DNA of 54,688 nucleotides from Nostoc sp. PA-18-2419. Lineage in GTDB: Bacteria > Cyanobacteriota > Cyanobacteriia > Cyanobacteriales > Nostocaceae. The stretch is from positions 217,740-272,427 of the forward strand of contig NZ_SZNH01000006.1 of the NCBI RefSeq assembly GCF_005869855.1, given 5' to 3'. Under the pieces are notes generated by a model. It searched no databases. It was not told the origin of the DNA and saw only the letters and a list, made by a program, of their open reading frames with translations. The position numbers and the translations under genes were made by a program. Shown here one piece after another: positions 47,204-54,688 of the stretch. Each line of letters begins with the position of its first letter. Position 1 is the first letter of the stretch.

Positions 47204-49033
47204 GTGCGCTTTCAATTTTTGGCGGTCGTGAAGGAAGTTGTGTTGCCCAGCTTTGCTAAAGGTTCAAAGGAACAGATATTTTCAGCAGGAACATACCTCG
47301 GCAACATCAAGCCTGTGCCACATTTGGAGGCTTCCAATCAAGCGTCCCACTTGTTTAAAAAGAATGTGTTACCCAAAGGTCGCTTAGGTGGGAATGTAAT
47401 GATGGCGATCGCCGGTTCAATGGCTATAACCGTTGTATCTGTCCCAAAAGCCACCGCCCAGATTCCTTTTTTACCTCAGTTACAAGCTCCCAGCGCTGTG
47501 GTGAACAATGATTTCAATAACAGAGTTGTTTCCGGCTGGATTTATTTGGATGGTCGTCGCTTATTTCAAATAGCCGCATCAAGAACCAACTTTCCTGAAC
47601 GTTCAGAAGATATCCAAAAGAAATTGGAGACAATCGCCCAAAATTACTTTCAGTCACCAGCAAACAGGCAAGTCAAGGTAGAAGTTCGCAAAGTAAACGA
47701 ATTGCCAGTAGTTTATGTCAACGACCAATATTTGATGACCATTACTTCTGAGGATGCTGGACTGCGACAGGTAGATATATCGACATCGGCAAATCAAATT
47801 GCTGACTCCTTACAAGAAGACTTACAACAGGCAAAACAAGAGAGACGAACTCAATTTTTAATCGACCAAGGTAAAATTGCTGCGGCTAGCGGACTGGCAA
47901 TGATTGTCATAAGTTGCGGAGTATATACCTGGCAGCGACGTTCCAAAAAGAATTTAGATGTTACCCCCCAAGCCGAAAACGGACTCTTAGACTCTCCAAC
48001 TTCCCCAGGAGGGCAACCAATTACAACACAACTAAATCAACGGCAACACCGACATCTGCAAGAAGCCAAGAGGCGATTATTCCAGCTAACTCAAGCAGCA
48101 ATTTGGGCAGGTGGAAGTTTCTTTATCTTGGGTTTATTTCCCTATACGCGAGGATTTCAGGTGGCGATTCTCACTGCTGCCCAATTTCCTTTGCGATTAG
48201 GTTTTGTGGTATTGGTAACTTATGTGGCTATTCGTCTCAGCTATGCCTTGATTGACCGCTTCGCCTCCACTCTGATCAGCAGTGGTGCTTTCTTAACCCC
48301 AGAAGCTTCGGTACGTCTGCAACTGCGAGTTTCCACATTCTCTGGTGTGACCAAAAGCATTGCTACAATTATTTGGGTGGGAATTGGCATCTTACTAGCT
48401 TTGGTTTCTTTGGGCATAGATATCGTTCCTTTACTAGCTGGTGCCAGTTTAGTGGGTGTAGCTGTGTCCTTAGCTTCGCAAAACTTGATTAAAGATGCGA
48501 TTAACGGTTTCTTGATCATCATAGAAGACCAGTACGCTTTAGGCGACGTGATCAGTGTTGGAAACGTCGGAGGCTTAGTAGAAAATTTGAATCTGCGGAT
48601 GACCCAAGTGCGGGATTCTGAAGGGCGCTTAATCACGATTCCCAATAGTGAAATTAAAGTTGTTGCTAATCTTTCTAGTCGTTGGTCGCGAGCTGATTTA
48701 ACAATTCCTATCGCTTACCAAGCTGATACAGAAGAGGCTTTGAAGTTAATTGCAACTGTTGCAGACAAGATGAGTCAAGAACAGCAATGGCAGCCTCAAA
48801 TGTTAGAACCACCCCAAGTTTTGGGAATAGATCAATTTGGCGATCGCGGTTTGATTATTCGTGTGTGGATTAAAACACAGCCCCTTAAGCAATGGGATGT
48901 AGCACGGGAGTTTCGCCGCCGTCTGAAAATCGCCTTAGACGAAGCCGGAATTTCTATTTCCGTACCTCAACAAGCGATTTGGGTCAATGACGATCAGTTC
49001 TTAAATTACCAAGGTAACGGCAAAGGTAATTAG
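47204..49033 (+). CDS. MscS-family mechanosensitive channel with periplasmic N-terminal domain
   Basis: 609 residues, starting at GTG. A hydrophobic segment near residues 65-85 (MMAIAGSMAITVVSVPKATA) ending in an AQ pair looks like a late signal peptide after a 60-residue leader. A periplasmic domain (about 90-220, RVVSGWIYLDGRRLFQIAAS) follows, then a transmembrane segment (AAASGLAMIVISCGVYTW), three or four more helices, and the MscS pore helix with GVAVSLASQNLIKDAINGFL. The C-terminal beta and cage domain starts at IEDQYALGDVISVGNVGG. The protein should release solutes on hypo-osmotic shock. This plan is common in cyanobacteria. A terminator follows. Confidence 0.92.
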   Translation: MRFQFLAVVKEVVLPSFAKGSKEQIFSAGTYLGNIKPVPHLEASNQASHLFKKNVLPKGRLGGNVMMAIAGSMAITVVSVPKATAQIPFLPQLQAPSAVVNNDFNNRVVSGWIYLDGRRLFQIAASRTNFPERSEDIQKKLETIAQNYFQSPANRQVKVEVRKVNELPVVYVNDQYLMTITSEDAGLRQVDISTSANQIADSLQEDLQQAKQERRTQFLIDQGKIAAASGLAMIVISCGVYTWQRRSKKNLDVTPQAENGLLDSPTSPGGQPITTQLNQRQHRHLQEAKRRLFQLTQAAIWAGGSFFILGLFPYTRGFQVAILTAAQFPLRLGFVVLVTYVAIRLSYALIDRFASTLISSGAFLTPEASVRLQLRVSTFSGVTKSIATIIWVGIGILLALVSLGIDIVPLLAGASLVGVAVSLASQNLIKDAINGFLIIIEDQYALGDVISVGNVGGLVENLNLRMTQVRDSEGRLITIPNSEIKVVANLSSRWSRADLTIPIAYQADTEEALKLIATVADKMSQEQQWQPQMLEPPQVLGIDQFGDRGLIIRVWIKTQPLKQWDVAREFRRRLKIALDEAGISISVPQQAIWVNDDQFLNYQGNGKGN

Positions 49034-49053
49034 GAATAAGGAGCAGAGGGACG

Positions 49054-49083
49054 ACAGAGGGGAAAATAAAATAACCCCTCTGT
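49054..49083 (+). terminator. Hairpin after the MscS gene
   Basis: ACAGAGGGG (49054-49062) and CCCCTCTGT (49075-49083) form a perfect 9-bp stem with a 12-base A-rich loop, 21 bases past the stop. No T-run follows, so termination may be weak or Rho-assisted. Confidence 0.6.
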
Positions 49084-49296
49084 AAGGAGATGAGGAGATA
49101 GGGAAGTGTGGGGAGTGTGGGAAGATAGGGGGGAACTTCCCGTGTCAACAGTCAAGACTTCTAATGGTCTTTGTCCTATACCCAATACTAAATTAGTACA
49201 AATATACTATAATATAGATAGCATTCACAAAGCCTAGCTATAAAGCATAATGGCTGCGTGAAAACCTTCCAGAAGATGGGTTAAAGGGTTAGTTCG

Positions 49297-49560
49297 ATGA
49301 TGAAGCATTATATTCTCAACCTCAATTCGACTGCCAAGCATGAATGGGATCGGTGCATATTACGTGACCCACTGACAGCCAAGCGTCCGGATATTGCCAA
49401 ATTAATTGCCGAAGCCGTTGGTGCAGATACAGGTAGTTATTTGGTGAGTGTAAATATCGAAGTTCAAGTATTAGAACAAGCTGCGGTACCTCAAGCCGAA
49501 CAACTCTCGCTTTCATTTCCAGAGGTGAGTGTGCCCTCACAATTGCGAGAAGTGGCTTGA
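49297..49560 (+). CDS. Small conserved-looking hypothetical protein
   Basis: 87 residues with a compact, charged start (MMKHYILNLNSTAKHEWDRC) and a Val/Glu/Pro-rich C-terminal half. There are no membrane segments or recognisable motifs. A second ATG follows the first, and AAAGGG is 10 bases upstream. Composition and codon use look like a genuine coding region, and the reverse frame is poorer. I do not recognise the family. It lies alone, 263 bases after the MscS gene and convergent with the beta-helix gene. Confidence 0.6.
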   Translation: MMKHYILNLNSTAKHEWDRCILRDPLTAKRPDIAKLIAEAVGADTGSYLVSVNIEVQVLEQAAVPQAEQLSLSFPEVSVPSQLREVA

Positions 49561-49684
49561 GGTACAAAGCAGGTCACAATAGACGTTGTTGGGTTATGTT
49601 TGACTTAACCCAACTTTAATTAGGCATTTGTTAAGTTCTAGCAAAACCAAAAATTATAAGAGATTAAATGTAAGTTTCTTGGAA

Positions 49685-52084
49685 TTAGGCTAGCTCAAAT
49701 GCACCGATGTCTACTTTGGAACCTAAGATGCGAGGGAAGCCAACACCCCGCTGGTCAAATGGTATTGGCTCAGTAGTATTACCGTCACTGTCTAAGTCTG
49801 TGGTATCGGGAGGTATATCTTGATTTTTGCCCGCATTGATGGCAGGACTACCAGCAACTAAGGCATGGGTTTTGACTGAACCGCCGTTATTTTGCAACTT
49901 GAGATCTAGAACCTTGGCGATGGGAACCTTTAGCTGTTCGCTAAGATTAAAGCCAGTACTGCCACTGAGACTGCCAATCAAGTTAAAACCGCTGCTAGTA
50001 AAGTTGCCTACTACATCCGGGTCAGTAGAGTTAGTTGCGTTATTGTTATTGCCAGCAATGATGCTGTTTTTAATCGTGGCAGTGCCATAATTGAAGATAC
50101 CACCACCATCGTCATAGAGAATCTTAACCCGATCGAAAGCAGTGTTGAGCGTGATAGTACTGTTGCCGACAGTCAGGGTGCCTTCATTGTATATACCGCC
50201 GCCAAACCATGCGGAATTACCACTGACAGTACTGTTATAAAGTTTGACAATCCCAGTACCATAGTTGTAGATACCACCGCCTAAGCCGTAATTGCCGTAG
50301 TGAAACTCATCGTTCATTTCGCTTGATGCCGAGTTACCACTGATAGTGCTGTTAATGATCGTCAGAGTACCATAGTTGGAGATACCGCCTCCTGAGCTGT
50401 ACATAGCCAGGCGTGTAGTTACTGAGTTATCACTAATAGTGGTATTAATTATTGTAAATGTACCACTATTCAAAATACCACCGCCACTGACGTTGAACTC
50501 GGTTATCACCAAGTTATTAGTGATAGTGCTGTTACTCATAGTTGCAATGCCAGTGTCACTGTTGTAGATCCCCCCGCCGCCTGAGCTTGCAAAGTTACCT
50601 GTGATAATACTTTTACTTACAGTTAGGCTGCCATCATTGTAAATGCCGCCGCCTACAGCGCCATACCGCCCTATCGCTGAATTGTCGCTGATAGTGCTGT
50701 TGCTTACTACGAGGCTGCCAGAGTTGTAAATTGCCCCGCCAGTACCACTTGACTCACCTGATACTGCTGAGTTCTCAGTAATGATGCTGTCGCTAACTGT
50801 AAAGGTGCCACCATTATAGATACCGCCACCGGAGTATGCCGAGTTATCACTGATAGTGCTATTCTTGACGGTAACAAAGCCAGAAGCATTATAAATACCG
50901 CCGCCGTTGTAGTCTGATTCGCTGGCAGAGCTGCCTAGCAAGTTATCACTAATGATGCTGTTTATTACAGTTAAAGTGCCATAACCATTGTAAATACCGC
51001 CGCCTTTTGAAACGTTGTTGTCTCTTGAGGAATTGTTATTAATAATACTGTCAATTAGCGTGAAAGTACCATCATTGTAAATACCTCCTCCTGAGCTGTT
51101 ATCGCGGTAGTTGGAGTCAGATTCTGTCACTGAATTATCACTAATACTGCTGTTCCTCACGGTTAGGGTCCTAGAGTTGTAGATACCGCCTCCCGAGCCA
51201 TTATTTACATTGTTGTTGCTGATAATACTATTGTTCAATATTGTCGCATCGCCAAAGTTGGAGATCCCGCCTCCTGAGCCATTGTTTACAATGTTATTAG
51301 TGATAGTGCTGTTGTTTACCGTCAGAGTGCCATTGTTCTCGATACCGCCGCCGCTTTGTGCAGAGTTACCATTGATAGTGCTGTTACTCACACTCACGAT
51401 GCCAAAGTAATAGTTGTAGATACCGCCGCCGTCATTACTACTGATATTGCTATAACTCACCGTCAGAGTGCCAGAGTTGGAGATGCCGCCGCCAGTGTTA
51501 TTAGTGATTGTGGTACTTACAGTTGCAGTCCCAGAGTTGAACAGACCGCCGCCTTTGTTACCACTAATGGTATTGCCGTTTGCTCCTACATAGAGGGTCC
51601 CAGTGTTGTAGATCCCACCACCATCGTAATTAGCAGTGTTACCAGTAATGATGGTGTTGTTCGTCCTTAGAGTCCCACTGTTGTAGATACCACCACCGTT
51701 GTCAGCAGTGTTACCCCTAATAATGATGCTGTCCAGCGTCAAATTACCGCTGTTCAAAATGGCACCACCTCCTTCTCCTGATTTGTATCTATTGGTAATA
51801 GTCAAACTGGAGATTGTAACACGAACACCACTGCTAATGTCAAAAACACGGTTGGCACTGTCATCATTAATAGTTAGTAAGCTCCGACCTCTGCCTTGAA
51901 TAGTCAGGTTATCTGTAATGCTCAGACTACTTCCAGTCAGAGTTATAGTATCAGCGATGTTATCACTAAACACTCCACTAAAGTTGATAATGTCTCTTCC
52001 TGTAAGGGCATTGGCATCCAGAACTGCTTGCCGCAGCGAACCAGCACCACTATTGTTGGTGTTAGTGACGTTAAATGTAGCCAT
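49685..52084 (-). CDS. Right-handed beta-helix protein with choice-of-anchor Q-like C-terminus, copy 1
   Basis: 799 residues. It starts MATFNVTNTNNSGAGSLRQA, the CSLREAI/SLRQA-type N-terminal motif of secreted polymorphic beta-helix proteins. About 25 helix coils follow, most reading GGGIYNSGTLTVxNSTISxN. The C-terminal 110 residues (NLIGSLSGSTGFNLSEQL, LQNNGGSVKTHALVAGSPAI, DQRGVGFPRILGSKVDIGAF) match the choice-of-anchor Q type domain. There is no Sec signal, so export is by another route or the N-terminus is processed unusually. Probably extracellular or sheath-associated. GGAG lies 8 bases upstream of the ATG. It is a tandem paralogue of the next gene. Confidence 0.88.
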   Translation of the reverse strand: MATFNVTNTNNSGAGSLRQAVLDANALTGRDIINFSGVFSDNIADTITLTGSSLSITDNLTIQGRGRSLLTINDDSANRVFDISSGVRVTISSLTITNRYKSGEGGGAILNSGNLTLDSIIIRGNTADNGGGIYNSGTLRTNNTIITGNTANYDGGGIYNTGTLYVGANGNTISGNKGGGLFNSGTATVSTTITNNTGGGISNSGTLTVSYSNISSNDGGGIYNYYFGIVSVSNSTINGNSAQSGGGIENNGTLTVNNSTITNNIVNNGSGGGISNFGDATILNNSIISNNNVNNGSGGGIYNSRTLTVRNSSISDNSVTESDSNYRDNSSGGGIYNDGTFTLIDSIINNNSSRDNNVSKGGGIYNGYGTLTVINSIISDNLLGSSASESDYNGGGIYNASGFVTVKNSTISDNSAYSGGGIYNGGTFTVSDSIITENSAVSGESSGTGGAIYNSGSLVVSNSTISDNSAIGRYGAVGGGIYNDGSLTVSKSIITGNFASSGGGGIYNSDTGIATMSNSTITNNLVITEFNVSGGGILNSGTFTIINTTISDNSVTTRLAMYSSGGGISNYGTLTIINSTISGNSASSEMNDEFHYGNYGLGGGIYNYGTGIVKLYNSTVSGNSAWFGGGIYNEGTLTVGNSTITLNTAFDRVKILYDDGGGIFNYGTATIKNSIIAGNNNNATNSTDPDVVGNFTSSGFNLIGSLSGSTGFNLSEQLKVPIAKVLDLKLQNNGGSVKTHALVAGSPAINAGKNQDIPPDTTDLDSDGNTTEPIPFDQRGVGFPRILGSKVDIGAFELA

Positions 52085-52128
52085 TCAAATAACTCCGATT
52101 TTGTTTTAGGTGTATGAAGATTGCACTC

Positions 52129-52158
52129 AAGGCTAGTGCTTGCACTGCTACTAGTCTT
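52129..52158. repeat. Inverted repeat between the two beta-helix genes
   Basis: AAGGCTAGT (52129-52137) pairs with ACTAGTCTT (52150-52158) with one G-T pair, in the 144-base spacer. It lies upstream of the second gene and downstream of the first; it could be a terminator or an operator. Confidence 0.4.
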
Positions 52159-52228
52159 GGATTTATTACTAACTAAGCACTTGAAAATGAATTTGAGAAA
52201 TGTAACCTAACGCACCGCACAAAAAAAC

Positions 52229-54676
52229 TTAAAAATGATTAAATGTATGTTTGTTGGATCGAGGTGCCTCAAATGCACCGATGTCAACTTTGCAACCCAA
52301 GATGCGAGGGAAGCCAACACCCCGCTGATCGTAGGGTATTGCCTCAGTGGTATTCCCGTCACCGTCTAAGTCTGTGATATCAGGGGGTATATCTTGATTT
52401 TTACCAGCATTGATCGCAGGGCTACCAGCAACTAAGGCATGGGTTTTGACTGAACCGCCGTTATTTTGCAACTTGAGATCGAGAACCTTGGTGATGGGAA
52501 CCTTTAGCTGTTCGCTAGGATTAAAGCCAGTACTGCCACTGAGACTGCCAATCAAGTTAAAACCGTTGCTAGTAAAGTCGCCTAGTACATCCGGGTCAGT
52601 AGAGTTAGTTGCGTTATTGTTATTACCAGCAATGATACTGTTTTTAATCGTGGCAGTGCCATAATTGAAGATACCACCACCATCGTCATAGAGAATCTTA
52701 ACCCGATCGAAAGCAGTGTTGAGCGTGATAGTGCTGTTGCCGACAGTTAGGGTGCCTTTATTGTAGATACCACCACCAAACCATGCGGAATTACCACTGA
52801 CAGTACTGTTATAAAGTTTGACAATCCCTTTACTCTCATTGTAAATACCACCACCTAAAGCATAATTACCGTAGTCAAACTGATCATTACTGGGGCTTGA
52901 TACCGAGTTATCATTGATAGTGCTATTAATGATCGTCAGAGTACCATAGTTGTAGATACCGCCTCCATAGCTGTACACGTCGCTGTCTGTGCTCACCGTG
53001 TTATCACTGATGGTGCTGTTAATCAGTGTGAGAGTGCCATAATTATAAATACCGCCGCCTGCGGCACTAAAGCCGTTTGATGCCGAGTTATCGCTGATAG
53101 TACTGTTGCTGATAGTTGCAATACCATAGTTGGAGATACCCCCAGCGGCTGATGTTGATAAGTTACCTGTAATGATACTTTTGGTTACAGATAAGGTGCC
53201 AGAGTTAAAAATACCTGTGGACGATGTTGCGAAGTTGTCGCTAATAGTGCTGTTGCTAATTGTGAGACTGCCAGAGTTGTAAATTCCACCGGCAGTGCTG
53301 CCACCCACTGCGTATACCGAGTTCTCAGTAATGATGCTGTCGTTAACTATAAAGGTGCCACTGTTATAGATACCGCCGCCGGAGGATGCCGAGTTATCAC
53401 TGATAGTGCTGCTCTTGACAGTGACAAAGCCAGAAGCATTATAGATACCGCCGCCATCAAAATTTATTTCACTGAAACTACCCAGGGAGTTATCGCTAAT
53501 GGTGCTGTTTATTACAGTTATGGTGCCATAACCATTGTAGATACCGCTACCTTTTGTCAAACTGTAGCTTAGTAAATAATTGTTGTTAATAATACTTTGT
53601 ATTAGCGTGAGAGTCCCATCATTGTAAATACCCCCTCCTTCGCTATTTTTGGGGGAGGTGTAATCCAGATTTTCTACTGAGTTATCACTAATACTACTAT
53701 TTCTCACGATTAGGGTGTGATTAGAAGAGTTATAGATGCCGCCTCCTAAGCCATTGTTTACATCATTGTTGCTGATAATACTATTGCTCAATACTGCCCC
53801 ATCGCTAGAGTTGTAGATGCCGCCTCCTAAGCCGTTGTTTACAATGTTATCAGTGATAGTGCTGTTGTTTGCTGTCAGAGTGCCTTTACTGTAGATCCCG
53901 CCGCCGCTTTGTGCAGAAGAGTTACCATTAATAGTGCTGTTACTCACACTCAGGATGCCAGAGTTAGAGTTATAGATCCCGCCGCCGTCACCGATGTCGG
54001 CATTATTACTACTGATAGTGCTAGAATTCAGCGTCAGAGTACCAAAGTTGGAGATGCCGCCACCATAGTTTGCATTGTTACCAGTAATTGTGTTATATAC
54101 AGTTGCAGTACCAATGTTGTATATCCCACCGCCACCGTTATTAGCATTATTACCACTGATGGTGTTGCCGTTTCCTCCTACATAGAGGATACCAGTGTTG
54201 ATGATCCCACCACCATTGTTATTAGCAGTGTTACCAGTAATGATGGTGTTGTTCAGCCGCACAGTACCAGAGTTGTAGACACCACCGCCGTTGTCAGCAG
54301 TGTTACCGCTAATGGTGATGCTGTCCAGCGTCAGATTGCCACTGTTAGAAATAGCACCGCCTCCTCCTATTGAGTTGAAGCTATTAGTAATAGTCAAGCC
54401 AGAGATTGTAGCATTCACACCACTACCAATGTTAAAAACACGGTTGACACTATTATCATTAATAGTTGGCGATTTGTCATATCTGCCTGCAATAATCAGG
54501 CTATCCGTGATGGTCAGACTACTTCCAGTCAGAGTTATAGTATCAGCGATGTTATCACTAAACACTCCACTAAAGTTGATAATGTCTCTTCCTGTAAGGG
54601 CATTGGCATCCAGAACTGCTTGCCGCAGCGAACCAGCACCACTATTGTTGGTGTTAGTGACGGTAAATGTAGCCAT
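52229..54676 (-). CDS. Right-handed beta-helix protein with choice-of-anchor Q-like C-terminus, copy 2
   Basis: 815 residues, a close tandem paralogue of the previous gene. The first 50 residues are almost identical (MATFTVTNTNNSGAGSLRQA), the middle coils differ by repeat number and sequence, and about 200 C-terminal residues (from the segment NSAWFGGGIYNKGTLTVGNS onward) are nearly identical again. It ends with a 14-residue extension, EAPRSNKHTFNHF, absent from copy 1. GGAG before the ATG is the same as in copy 1, and only 12 bases remain before the window end. The pattern of identical ends and variable middle suggests gene conversion or recombination. No enzymatic domain was seen. Confidence 0.88.
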   Translation of the reverse strand: MATFTVTNTNNSGAGSLRQAVLDANALTGRDIINFSGVFSDNIADTITLTGSSLTITDSLIIAGRYDKSPTINDNSVNRVFNIGSGVNATISGLTITNSFNSIGGGGAISNSGNLTLDSITISGNTADNGGGVYNSGTVRLNNTIITGNTANNNGGGIINTGILYVGGNGNTISGNNANNGGGGIYNIGTATVYNTITGNNANYGGGISNFGTLTLNSSTISSNNADIGDGGGIYNSNSGILSVSNSTINGNSSAQSGGGIYSKGTLTANNSTITDNIVNNGLGGGIYNSSDGAVLSNSIISNNDVNNGLGGGIYNSSNHTLIVRNSSISDNSVENLDYTSPKNSEGGGIYNDGTLTLIQSIINNNYLLSYSLTKGSGIYNGYGTITVINSTISDNSLGSFSEINFDGGGIYNASGFVTVKSSTISDNSASSGGGIYNSGTFIVNDSIITENSVYAVGGSTAGGIYNSGSLTISNSTISDNFATSSTGIFNSGTLSVTKSIITGNLSTSAAGGISNYGIATISNSTISDNSASNGFSAAGGGIYNYGTLTLINSTISDNTVSTDSDVYSYGGGIYNYGTLTIINSTINDNSVSSPSNDQFDYGNYALGGGIYNESKGIVKLYNSTVSGNSAWFGGGIYNKGTLTVGNSTITLNTAFDRVKILYDDGGGIFNYGTATIKNSIIAGNNNNATNSTDPDVLGDFTSNGFNLIGSLSGSTGFNPSEQLKVPITKVLDLKLQNNGGSVKTHALVAGSPAINAGKNQDIPPDITDLDGDGNTTEAIPYDQRGVGFPRILGCKVDIGAFEAPRSNKHTFNHF

Positions 54677-54688
54677 TCAAATGACTCC

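Noticed and set aside
49827-54373. Plus-strand frames opposite the beta-helix genes
   Set aside because: Same reason: antisense shadows of a strongly repetitive reading frame.

Overview
The window is chromosomal DNA of a filamentous, probably heterocyst-forming cyanobacterium (Nostocales type). Supporting evidence: frequent GCGATCGC (HIP1) octamers, heptameric short repeats of the TAATGAC kind between genes, cyanobacterial families (Slr1339-like protein, TerB/Mo-nitrogenase C-terminal protein, HopA1-like protein) and large repeat-rich surface or secreted proteins. I saw no rRNA, tRNA, CRISPR array or intact insertion sequence.

Layout. 1-2.7 kb: 3' part of a hemagglutinin-type beta-helix protein ending in a CHAT peptidase domain. 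2.8-7 kb: an EAL-type c-di-GMP protein, a DUF1345 membrane protein and a class V aminotransferase. 7.3-9.3 kb: a minus-strand set with a 35-residue membrane peptide, an Slr1339-like protein and two tandem VWA proteins. 9.7-16 kb: a PAS histidine kinase, ObgE, a TerB/Mo-nitro_C protein and an orphan IucA/IucC siderophore synthetase. 16.5-21 kb: an HAE1 RND pump divergent from a LysR regulator, with a G-rich inverted-repeat spacer. 21.8 kb: an RRXRR fragment that looks like the N-terminus of IscB. 22-27 kb: a plus-strand cluster (cysteine-dioxygenase-like cupin, class II aldolase, SsuA-like binding protein, nitroreductase, SDR) that looks like organosulfur uptake and use. 27.9 kb: DAHP synthase. 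29-38 kb: two tandem giant RTX proteins, each followed by the same approximately 870-bp spacer, plus the scar of a third copy fused to a broken DUF3303 gene. 38-42 kb: a zinc dehydrogenase, a zinc-ribbon protein, a glycosyltransferase and exonuclease III. 42-45 kb: a HopA1-like protein beside an aminoglycoside-phosphotransferase-like kinase, the enzyme pair that makes dehydroamino acids in class V lanthipeptides and thioamitides. 45.5-49.6 kb: adenosylhomocysteinase, an MscS channel and a small unknown protein. 49.7-54.7 kb: two tandem beta-helix proteins with nearly identical ends.

The most interesting items are the kinase/HopA1 pair (a possible peptide-modifying system with no obvious precursor), the RTX array with its internal 234-bp repeat and deletion scar, the RRXRR/IscB remnant, and the partial organosulfur cluster. 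All functions are inferred from reading the sequence; no database search was run.
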